Positions 56,758 through 64,000 of a stretch of DNA of 64,000 nucleotides are shown in pieces; position 1 is the stretch's first letter; each line of letters begins with the position of its first letter. Below the pieces are notes generated by a model. The model did not search any database and was not told where the DNA came from. It saw nothing but the letters and a program-made list of their open reading frames with translations. Where the stretch lies: assembly GCF_003337305.1 (NCBI RefSeq), contig NZ_QPJO01000002.1, forward strand, positions 434,001 through 498,000, read 5' to 3'. This DNA is from Winogradskyella arenosi (GTDB taxonomy: Bacteria > Bacteroidota > Bacteroidia > Flavobacteriales > Flavobacteriaceae). The position numbers were made by a program, and so were the translations under genes.

Positions 56758-58290
56758 ATGGCAAAAAAGAAAGAAACCAAGCAAGAACCAATAGAGAAAC
56801 AGCTTTGGAAAGCAGCAGATAAGCTGCGTAAAAATATTGATGCAGCAGAATACAAGCATATCGTTTTAGGCTTAATATTTCTAAAATATATATCAGATTC
56901 TTTTGAAGAACTCTATGCCAAATTAAAAGCAGGAGAAGGCGAATATGCAGGTGCTGACCCAGAAGATAGAGATGAGTATAGAGCAGAAAATGTATTCTTT
57001 GTGCCACCTTCCGCAAGATGGTCTTACTTACAAGGTAGAGCCAAATTACCTGAAATAGGTAAAGACATTGACAATGCAATGGATGCTATTGAAAGAGACA
57101 ATGCATCACTAAAAGGAGTACTACCCAAAGCATTTGCCAAAGAGAATTTAGACCCAACCAGTTTAGGGCAACTCATTGACTTGATTAGTAATATTGCTTT
57201 AGGTGATGAAGTAAGCAGAAGTCAAGATTTATTAGGTAAAGTATATGAATATTTCTTGGGAGAATTTGCATTGGCTGAAGGTAAAAAGGGCGGACAATTC
57301 TACACACCAGAGAGCATAGTAAAATTATTGGTAGAAATGCTACAACCTTATAAAGGTAGAGTATTTGACCCTTGTTGTGGTTCAGGCGGTATGTTTGTTC
57401 AGTCTGAAAAATTCATATTAGCTCATCAAGGTAAAATCAATGATATATCCATTTATGGGCAAGAAAGCAATCAAACCACTTGGCGTTTGGCTAAAATGAA
57501 TTTAGCCATTAGAGGGATAGACAGTTCACAAGTAAAATGGAACAATGAAGGCTCATTTTTAAACAATGCACATAAAGATTTAAAAGCAGATTACATTATC
57601 GCAAATCCGCCTTTTAATGATAGTGATTGGAGCGGAAATCTTTTAAGAAGTGATGCAAGGTGGTCTATCGCACCACCTCCAATAAACAATGCAAATTTTG
57701 GTTGGGTTCAACATTTCTTATATCACTTAAATAATGAAGGAAAAGCAGGGTTTGTTCTATCAAATGGTGCGTTATCGTCAAACACTTCTAATGAAGGAGA
57801 AATAAGGTCAGAATTTGTGAAAAGAGACTTAGTAGAATGTATTGTTATGTTGCCAAGTTCATTATTCTTCAATACAGGTATTCCAGCTTGTTTGTGGTTT
57901 ATGAGAAAACAAAAAACCAAAAGAAAAGGTGAGATTTTATTTATTGATGCTTCTGATTTAGGATATATGATTAATCGTAAAAACAGGGCTTTTGCCGAAT
58001 CTGATATTCAGCAAGTAAAAGATACATATCATAACTGGTTAAATAATCCAAGTGAATATGAAGATGTTAAGGGCTTTTGTAAGTCAGCAACACTTGAAGC
58101 TGTAGAAAAACATAAATATGTTTTAACTCCAGGAAGGTATGTTGGCATTCCAGACCTTGAAGATGATGGTATTCCTTATGAAGATAAGATTAATGAAATT
58201 CAAAAGGATTTAAGTTTTCAATATGAAGAATCAAAAATAATTGATGAATCCCTATTAAAGAACCTTAAAAAAGTTGGTATTGAATTATGA
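56758..58290 (+). CDS. hsdM: Type I restriction-modification DNA methyltransferase subunit
   Basis: This 510-residue N6-adenine methyltransferase has an N-terminal helical HsdM_N domain (about 10-150) and a SAM-binding domain. It has YTP at 182-184, motif [12 protein letters not shown] (203-213) and catalytic motif IV NPPF (283-286). With HsdS it methylates the host site, and with HsdR added it restricts unmodified DNA. It overlaps hsdS by 4 bp. Confidence 0.95.
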   Translation: MAKKKETKQEPIEKQLWKAADKLRKNIDAAEYKHIVLGLIFLKYISDSFEELYAKLKAGEGEYAGADPEDRDEYRAENVFFVPPSARWSYLQGRAKLPEIGKDIDNAMDAIERDNASLKGVLPKAFAKENLDPTSLGQLIDLISNIALGDEVSRSQDLLGKVYEYFLGEFALAEGKKGGQFYTPESIVKLLVEMLQPYKGRVFDPCCGSGGMFVQSEKFILAHQGKINDISIYGQESNQTTWRLAKMNLAIRGIDSSQVKWNNEGSFLNNAHKDLKADYIIANPPFNDSDWSGNLLRSDARWSIAPPPINNANFGWVQHFLYHLNNEGKAGFVLSNGALSSNTSNEGEIRSEFVKRDLVECIVMLPSSLFFNTGIPACLWFMRKQKTKRKGEILFIDASDLGYMINRKNRAFAESDIQQVKDTYHNWLNNPSEYEDVKGFCKSATLEAVEKHKYVLTPGRYVGIPDLEDDGIPYEDKINEIQKDLSFQYEESKIIDESLLKNLKKVGIEL

Positions 58291-59546
58291 GCGAAAGGAT
58301 AGAAACAGAATTAGGTTTACTTCCTAAGGATTGGAATTTAGTACCATTGGGTGATTTACTTTACATAAAAGGCCGTATTGGTTGGAAAGGTTTAAAAAAA
58401 TCTGAGTACATCCAAGAAGGCTATGCTATAATAAATGGTGAGCAAATAAAAAATGATGAAGTAAACTGGGCTACAGTAGGTCGCATTCCAAAAGAAAGGT
58501 ATGACGAAAGTCCAGAAATTATGCTTCAACAGGATGATATTTTAATGACTAAAGATGGTACTATTGGAAAAATAGCTTATGTAGATAAATTACCAGAGCC
58601 TGCAACTGTGGCAAGTGGTGTTTTTGTTATTAGACAAAATTCTGAAAAGCTAAATCAACGCTATTTATACAATTATTTTAGGTCTCATTTTTTTAAGCAT
58701 CTAATAAAAAGTAGAACAGAAGGTTCTGTAATACCTCATTTATATCAAAGAGATTTTAAAGAGATGTTGATTCCTCTTCCTAAACCCAAGGAACAAGAAA
58801 CAATTGCTGATACATTATTTAGTATTAGCAGAAAAATTAAAAATTTAGAATCAACGAATGAAACATTATACAACTTAGCTAATATCATTTTTGAAGAAAA
58901 TATAAAGCTTGATAATGAAAGTGATAATTCAATTAGTACTGAAATAGGTTTAATACCGAGTAACTGGCAGGTTGTCAAATTGATTGATTGTCTTACCATA
59001 TTAATAGACAATAGAGGTAAAACACCTGTATATGTTGAGGAAGGAATACCCGCTTTAAGTGCAAAGTTTGTAAAAGGTGGTGAAATAATTCGCCAACACC
59101 AAATGAATTACGTTAGTCACGAACTATGGGAAGCAAGTGAGAAACTTCAAGAAAAGGATATAATTATGACTTCGGAGGCTCCATTAGGTGAGCTGTATTT
59201 TGTTTTAGGTAACACTAATTATTACCCTGCACAAAGAGTTTATACATTAAGAACTGACAAAGCAATTCTTCCCCCTGAATATTTGTATTTATGGCTTAAT
59301 TCACGATATGGTAAATATCTTGTTTCAAGAAGGGGTTCTGGCTCTACTGTTCAAGGAATTAAACAATCCGAACTTAAATTAGTGGAAGTCTTAATCCCAG
59401 ATGAAAAAACAATTGAAAGACTAACGCCAATTTTTCAAGACATTTTTAAAAAAAGGCAAATCAATTTTGATGAAATAAAAACATTAAAGCATTTAAGAAA
59501 AACACTTTTGCCACGATTATTGAGTGGAGAAATCAGACTTGATTAG
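58287..59546 (+). CDS. hsdS: Type I restriction specificity subunit
   Basis: This 419-residue protein has two half-repeats. The first starts [14 protein letters not shown] (TRD1, about 15-165) with a conserved helix at 166-205. The second starts [14 protein letters not shown] (TRD2, about 222-370) with a conserved helix at 371-417 ending LLSGEIRLD. The two TRDs differ, so a bipartite asymmetric DNA target is expected. The target sequence cannot be predicted by eye. It is full length. Confidence 0.95.
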   Translation: MSERIETELGLLPKDWNLVPLGDLLYIKGRIGWKGLKKSEYIQEGYAIINGEQIKNDEVNWATVGRIPKERYDESPEIMLQQDDILMTKDGTIGKIAYVDKLPEPATVASGVFVIRQNSEKLNQRYLYNYFRSHFFKHLIKSRTEGSVIPHLYQRDFKEMLIPLPKPKEQETIADTLFSISRKIKNLESTNETLYNLANIIFEENIKLDNESDNSISTEIGLIPSNWQVVKLIDCLTILIDNRGKTPVYVEEGIPALSAKFVKGGEIIRQHQMNYVSHELWEASEKLQEKDIIMTSEAPLGELYFVLGNTNYYPAQRVYTLRTDKAILPPEYLYLWLNSRYGKYLVSRRGSGSTVQGIKQSELKLVEVLIPDEKTIERLTPIFQDIFKKRQINFDEIKTLKHLRKTLLPRLLSGEIRLD

Positions 59547-59600
59547 TATCTAAAAATCATTAAAATTAAAAATCATTAACCTTTTAAGTAAATAAGTTTG

Positions 59601-59608
59601 TAACTTTG
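59601..59608 (+). promoter_or_regulatory. Probable -7 element of the toxin-antitoxin operon
   Basis: TAACTTTG matches TAnnTTTG exactly and ends 2 bp before the toxin ATG, which would give a nearly leaderless transcript. It lies in the 64 bp gap after hsdS. No strong -33 element was seen. Confidence 0.5.
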
Positions 59609-59610
59609 CA

Positions 59611-59943
59611 ATGGAATTATCGTATAAAAATAACAAGCTGAAGAAGTCGCTCGATACTGATAAAGGTATAGCAAAGAGTTACGGAACATTGGCAAAAAAG
59701 GTAAAGTTGCGTATCACTCAGCTTAAAAACGCAGATAATTTAGAGGTTATCTCAAAATTGCCTGTATTACGATTGCACCAACACATAGGCAAAGGGAAAG
59801 GCACTTGGTCAATAGACATTCAAGAAAATTGGAGAATACTATTCATAATAAATCAAGACCCTATCCCAACCTTAGAAGATGGTGGAGTAGATTTAAAAGC
59901 GATAACCATTATAAGTATTGAGTCTGTAGAAGACCCTCACTAA
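59611..59943 (+). CDS. higB: RelE/HigB-type toxin
   Basis: This 110-residue protein has the RelE/ParE fold pattern: MELSYKNNKLKKSLDTDKGI, the central helix pair ending KLPVLRLHQHIGKGKG and WSIDIQENWRILFIIN. The His-Gln-His and Arg residues are in the region that holds the mRNA-cleaving site of HigB. It would cleave mRNA at the ribosome unless bound by HigA. It precedes its antitoxin by 17 bp, the toxin-first order of higBA. It sits inside the RM locus between hsdS and hsdR. Confidence 0.85.
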   Translation: MELSYKNNKLKKSLDTDKGIAKSYGTLAKKVKLRITQLKNADNLEVISKLPVLRLHQHIGKGKGTWSIDIQENWRILFIINQDPIPTLEDGGVDLKAITIISIESVEDPH

Positions 59944-59960
59944 CTTAAAAAGGAAACAAA

Positions 59961-61064
59961 ATGACTGATTTACAAATTAAAAAATCCTTACTCTCTTGCC
60001 CAGGCGATAGTATTCAAGAGCATATAGACCATATTGGTATGTCTCAAGCAGAATTAGCAGAGCGATTAGGGAGGTCTGTTCCTAAACTTAATGAGTTAAT
60101 CAAAGGAAAAGCACCAATAACTAAAGAAACAGCCACCAAATTAGAATATGTATTGGGTGTGCCTGCAAGTTTTTGGATAAACTTGGAACGCACCTATCAA
60201 GATGAATTATTGGAGATAGAGCAAATGGAATATTTAGAGCAATGCCAAGAATGGGTGTCGTCTTTCCCATTAGCTAAAATGAAATCTTTTGGTTTGCTTC
60301 CAGATACTCGTAAAAAACCTGAATTAGCAGACGGCTTACTAAAGTTTTTTAGAGTTGCTTCTCCTGCACAATGGTCAGATATTTATAATGGTAGTTCATT
60401 AGCTTTTAAAATAGAGTTACGCCATACAGCAGAACCACAAGCCATTTCAGTTTGGTTACGTTTGGGAGAATTACAAGCTGAGAAAATAAAAGTAGCTCCA
60501 TTTGATAAAAAAGAATTACGCAACTGTTTAGATAAAATTCAAGATATTGCCTTTAAGCATTCCGATACTTGGTTAGATGAATTGCAAGCACTTTGTGCAT
60601 CTTGTGGCGTAGCTTTAGTTTATACACCTTGTATCTCTAAAGCTCCTATCTATGGTGCTACCAGATGGATAAAAAATAATAGCGTACCACTTATTCAAAT
60701 AACCGATAGACAGAAAGATTACAATGCCTTTTGGTTTACCTTCTATCACGAGTTAGCTCATATTCTTAAACACGGTAAAAAAGACATTTTTATAGATGGC
60801 TTAGAAAGTATTAAACCAGATAAAGAAAAAGAAGATGAAGCAGATGCATTTGCAGCTCGTATGCTTTTATCAGAAAAAGAAAGAAATGAGTTGTTTCAAT
60901 ATCCAAATTTTGATAGAGAATTGGTTTTACAACTAAGTGATAAATTTAAAAAACACCCTGGTATTATTGTAGCCCAAGTACAAAGACAATACACCCATTT
61001 GTATAAAAATGTACGTTTGAATAGCTTAAAAACTAAGGTAGAATTTACTGACTTAACTATTTAA
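59961..61064 (+). CDS. higA: HigA-family antitoxin with ImmA/IrrE zinc peptidase domain
   Basis: This 367-residue protein has an N-terminal XRE HTH (about 15-75; MSQAELAERLGRSVPKLNEL) that would bind toxin and operator. A long linker leads to an ImmA/IrrE-type metallopeptidase domain. Its zinc motif HELAH is at 263-267 with the third ligand probably Glu in EDEADAFAARML. The peptidase could cleave a repressor or the antitoxin itself under stress. It is much longer than a plain HigA (about 100 residues). hsdR starts 3 nt after its stop. Confidence 0.85.
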   Translation: MTDLQIKKSLLSCPGDSIQEHIDHIGMSQAELAERLGRSVPKLNELIKGKAPITKETATKLEYVLGVPASFWINLERTYQDELLEIEQMEYLEQCQEWVSSFPLAKMKSFGLLPDTRKKPELADGLLKFFRVASPAQWSDIYNGSSLAFKIELRHTAEPQAISVWLRLGELQAEKIKVAPFDKKELRNCLDKIQDIAFKHSDTWLDELQALCASCGVALVYTPCISKAPIYGATRWIKNNSVPLIQITDRQKDYNAFWFTFYHELAHILKHGKKDIFIDGLESIKPDKEKEDEADAFAARMLLSEKERNELFQYPNFDRELVLQLSDKFKKHPGIIVAQVQRQYTHLYKNVRLNSLKTKVEFTDLTI

Positions 61065-61067
61065 GCT

Positions 61068-64000
61068 ATGGCAAAAATTACTGAAAACGATATTGAATTA
61101 TATGCAATAGAAGAATTAGAAAATCTTGGATACTCCTATATATATGGTCCTGATATTGCACCTGATACAGATGCACAAGAAAGAACCTCTTTTGACCAAG
61201 TAATACTTACAGAAAGGCTTCAAAAAGCAATAGACCGAATCAATCCAAGTATTCCAAGTAATGCTAAAGAAGATGCTCTAAAGCAAGTGTTACGTATAGG
61301 TACACCTGATTTATTAACAGATAACGAAACGTTTCATAAAATGCTCACAGAGGGCATAAATGTAACTTATCAAAAAGACGGTAGCCAAAGAGGAGATATT
61401 GTAAAATTAGTTGATTTTGATACTGTAAATAATAATGAGTTTAATGTCATCAATCAGTTTACAGTCATTGAAGATAACAACAATAAAAGACCAGATGTCA
61501 TACTGTTCATTAATGGTTTACCATTAGTGGTAGTCGAGCTAAAAAATGCAGTAGATGAAAATGCAACAATTAGGTCAGCATACAAGCAAATCCAAACCTA
61601 TAAAGCTACCATTCCTTCATTATTTACCTACAACAGCATATTGGTAATTTCAGACGGTACAGAAGCCAAAGCAGGTTCATTATCGGCAGGATTTACTCGT
61701 TTTATGTCTTGGAAAACAGCAGACGGAGAAAGTGAAGCATCACATCTTATTCCTGAAATGGAAACGCTTATCAATGGGATGCTGAATAAAGAAACGGTTT
61801 TAGACCTAATCCGTCATTTTATAGTATTTGAAAAATCTAAAAAAGAAGATTTAAAAACAGGGATTACCACCATTGAAACAGTCAAGAAAATAGCAGCCTA
61901 TCATCAATATTATGCAGTTAACAAAGCAGTTAAAAGTACCCAATTAGCAAGTGTAGAAGATGGAGACAGAAAAGGTGGAGTTGTATGGCATACACAAGGC
62001 TCTGGAAAGTCTTTATCAATGGTTTTCTATTCAGGTAAAATCGTTTTAAACCTAAACAATCCTACCATATTAGTCATAACAGATAGAAATGATTTTGACG
62101 ACCAATTATTTGACACCTTTGCTTCTTCCACTCAATTATTAAGACAAAAACCAGTACAAGCTGAAAATCGTCAACACTTAAAGGAGTTATTGAAAGTTGC
62201 ATCAGGTGGTGTTGTGTTTGCTACTGTTCAAAAATTCCAACCAGAAGAAGGAAACATATTTGAGACTCTTTCAGAACGTAAAAACATCATTGTTGTAGCA
62301 GATGAAGCTCACAGAACACAATATGGCTTTAAAGCAAAAACGATAGATGAAAAAGATGCAGAGGGTAATGTAGTAGGTAATAAAGTAGTGTATGGCTTTG
62401 CAAAGTATATGCGTGATGCTTTACCAAATGCAACTTATTTAGGATTTACAGGAACACCTATTGAAAATACAGACGTAAACACATCAGCTGTTTTTGGGAA
62501 CTATGTAGATATATATGATATAGCACAAGCAGTAGAAGATGGTGCAACAGTTAGAATATTTTATGAAAGTAGGTTAGCCAAAATTGCCTTAACAGAGGAA
62601 GGTAAAAAAATGGTTGAAGATTTAGATGAGGAATTAGGCGAAATAGAACTAACCGAAACCCAAAAGGCTAAAGCAAAATGGACAAAATTAGAAGCCTTAG
62701 TAGGTAGTCAAAAAAGAGTTAAAAGTATTGCTAAAGATGTGGTTACTCACTTTGAAGCTCGTCAAGAAGTTTTTGAAGGTAAAGCAATGGTAGTATCTAT
62801 GTCAAGACGTATTGCAGCAGAATTATACAAAGCTATTACTACTTTAAGACCAGATTGGCATAGTGATGATTTAGATAAAGGAGCTGTAAAAGTAATAATG
62901 ACTGCATCCTCTTCTGATGGTCCCGAAATGGCAAAACACCATACTACAAAACAACAGCGTAGAGCATTGGCAGACCGTATGAAAGACCCAAAAGACGAAT
63001 TAAAATTAGTAATAGTTCGTGATATGTGGTTAACTGGTTTTGATGCTCCCTCTATGCATACCCTTTACATTGACAAGCCAATGAAAGGCCATAATTTAAT
63101 GCAGGCTATTGCAAGAGTAAACAGGGTATATAAAGATAAACCAGGCGGATTAGTTGTTGATTATTTAGGCATAGCCTCAGACCTTAAAAAGGCATTAGCC
63201 TTTTATTCAGATAGTGGTGGTAAAGGCGACCCAACAATTGCACAAGAACAAGCAGTACAGCTAATGTTAGAGAAGTTAGAAGTTGTATCGCAAATGTTTT
63301 TAGAGAAACCAGAGCAAGGTTATTCTGATGCTTACACAAATTTAGTAAATGACCCAGCAGTTCCCTATTTAGGTAAAAATAAAGGACTATTGTATGAGGA
63401 ATATTTTACAGCAGACACTAAAACGAAACTTAAAATCATATTAGCAGCAGAAGAGCATATTTTGAGTATTGAAGATGGTAAGAAACGTTTTATCAATGAA
63501 GTAACAGCATTATCTAAAGCATTTGCAATTGCCATCCCTCACGACCAAGCATTAGATGCCAAAGATGAAATAGGCTTTTTTCAAGCGGTAAAATCAAGAC
63601 TGCAAAAATTTGATACTACAGGTTCAGGTAAATCAGATGACGAAATAGAATCAGCTATCAGACAAGTAATTGACAAAGCATTAGTCTCAGATGGTGTGAT
63701 AGATGTATTTGATGCAGCAGGTATCAAAAAACCAGATATTTCAATCCTTTCGGATGATTTCCTTATGGAAATCAAAGATATGGAGCATAAAAACTTAGCG
63801 TTAGAAACATTAAAAAAATTGTTAAATGACGAAATAAAATCAAGAGCAAAAACAAATCTAATACAGAGTAAATCCTTAATGGAAATGCTCGAAAATTCTA
63901 TTAAAAAATATCAAAACAAAATTCTTACAGCAGCAGAAGTAATAGAAGAACTGATTGAGTTAGCTAATAGTATTAAAAATAAAGATAAAGCCGATAAAGA
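61068..64000 (+). CDS. hsdR: Type I restriction endonuclease subunit R (partial, right edge)
   Basis: 977 codons are open from the ATG at 61068 to the edge, with no stop, so the 3' end is outside. It has the N-terminal PD-(D/E)xK nuclease with RPDVILFINGLPLVVVELKN (Asp143, Glu157, Lys159), then SF2 translocase motifs: Walker A TQGSGKS (309-315) and ADEAHR (411-416), with QAIARVNR further on. It translocates DNA and cuts unmodified DNA with HsdMS. Nuclease and ATPase residues appear intact. Confidence 0.95.
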   Translation, partial: MAKITENDIELYAIEELENLGYSYIYGPDIAPDTDAQERTSFDQVILTERLQKAIDRINPSIPSNAKEDALKQVLRIGTPDLLTDNETFHKMLTEGINVTYQKDGSQRGDIVKLVDFDTVNNNEFNVINQFTVIEDNNNKRPDVILFINGLPLVVVELKNAVDENATIRSAYKQIQTYKATIPSLFTYNSILVISDGTEAKAGSLSAGFTRFMSWKTADGESEASHLIPEMETLINGMLNKETVLDLIRHFIVFEKSKKEDLKTGITTIETVKKIAAYHQYYAVNKAVKSTQLASVEDGDRKGGVVWHTQGSGKSLSMVFYSGKIVLNLNNPTILVITDRNDFDDQLFDTFASSTQLLRQKPVQAENRQHLKELLKVASGGVVFATVQKFQPEEGNIFETLSERKNIIVVADEAHRTQYGFKAKTIDEKDAEGNVVGNKVVYGFAKYMRDALPNATYLGFTGTPIENTDVNTSAVFGNYVDIYDIAQAVEDGATVRIFYESRLAKIALTEEGKKMVEDLDEELGEIELTETQKAKAKWTKLEALVGSQKRVKSIAKDVVTHFEARQEVFEGKAMVVSMSRRIAAELYKAITTLRPDWHSDDLDKGAVKVIMTASSSDGPEMAKHHTTKQQRRALADRMKDPKDELKLVIVRDMWLTGFDAPSMHTLYIDKPMKGHNLMQAIARVNRVYKDKPGGLVVDYLGIASDLKKALAFYSDSGGKGDPTIAQEQAVQLMLEKLEVVSQMFLEKPEQGYSDAYTNLVNDPAVPYLGKNKGLLYEEYFTADTKTKLKIILAAEEHILSIEDGKKRFINEVTALSKAFAIAIPHDQALDAKDEIGFFQAVKSRLQKFDTTGSGKSDDEIESAIRQVIDKALVSDGVIDVFDAAGIKKPDISILSDDFLMEIKDMEHKNLALETLKKLLNDEIKSRAKTNLIQSKSLMEMLENSIKKYQNKILTAAEVIEELIELANSIKNKDKADK

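Larger units (their letters stand above)
50448..64000 (+). mobile_element. Mobile genomic island, left part (integrase, replication and type I RM cargo)
   Basis: From the mnmE stop all genes are on the plus strand and differ in kind from the housekeeping genes to the left: integrase, excisionase-like HTH proteins, primase-like/DUF3987 pair, regulator and type I restriction-modification genes with a toxin-antitoxin pair. This is the layout of Bacteroidota integrative elements. No relaxase or conjugation genes are visible in the window, and the element runs past the right edge. Whether it is mobilisable is not decided. Confidence 0.75.

Noticed and set aside
56753..57079. A 108-codon minus-strand frame opposite hsdM
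   Set aside because: It mirrors the conserved HsdM N-terminus and is Leu/Tyr-rich without a motif, so it is a shadow frame.
57300..58290. Reading the hsdM region as a type III or BREX-type methylase
   Set aside because: The adjacent hsdS with two target-recognition halves and hsdR with nuclease and translocase motifs fit type I; no other BREX or DISARM genes are present.

Overview
The window reads as a chromosome segment of a low-GC Flavobacteriaceae (Bacteroidota), probably a marine or polysaccharide-using lineage; the genus cannot be fixed from the sequence alone. Supporting signs are a fused alpha-beta 2-oxoacid dehydrogenase E1, a type IX secretion sorting tail on the protein encoded at 27806-29077, many lipoprotein signal peptides, a flavobacterial-type tricorn protease, sparse Shine-Dalgarno sites with TAnnTTTG-like -7 elements, and a BT4734/DUF3987 replication module typical of Bacteroidota mobile elements.

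Positions 1-50447 are core chromosome. 1-9350 holds a KDG-kinase-like sugar kinase, a VOC protein with a divergent HxlR regulator, an AraC regulator, an acetyl-CoA hydrolase/succinate CoA-transferase, an FAD oxidoreductase with a HAD phosphatase, and a GH30 lipoprotein. 9350-15148 is a complete tripartite RND efflux operon (adaptor, pump, outer-membrane factor). 15287-19256 has a small secreted protein, a methyltransferase/ZIP transporter/DUF4268 operon and a THUMP rRNA methyltransferase. 19263-22116 is a tandem pair of PPK2 polyphosphate kinases followed by two unrecognised genes. 22251-33189 carries the fused E1, a M1-like protein lacking HExxH, a secreted EEP-family phosphohydrolase/nuclease, a LOG protein, a small membrane protein and UvrA. 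33448-42744 holds an FAH-family hydrolase, several very small genes, DUF2452 and NYN/OST-HTH proteins and a tricorn-type protease. 42823-50447 holds GlmM, a class V aminotransferase, a lipid A-type acyltransferase, a rhomboid protease, a TlpA-like lipoprotein and MnmE.

From the mnmE stop codon to the right edge the window enters a co-oriented mobile island. It contains a tyrosine integrase beside mnmE, an unknown protein overlapping it, two small HTH/excisionase-like proteins, a split primase-like (BT4734) and DUF3987 pair, an XRE regulator, and a type I restriction-modification locus: hsdM, hsdS, a HigB-like toxin, a HigA antitoxin fused to an ImmA/IrrE zinc peptidase domain, and hsdR, which runs off the window. 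The far end of the island is not visible.

The most interesting point is the layout of this defence locus. The toxin-antitoxin pair sits between hsdS and hsdR, has what looks like its own -7 promoter element almost touching the toxin start codon, and abuts hsdR by 3 nt. Restriction-subunit expression may therefore be tied to an autoregulated toxin-antitoxin operon, while an upstream XRE regulator with an inverted repeat in its leader could control hsdMS. This is an inference from gene order and short motifs. Each component family is known.
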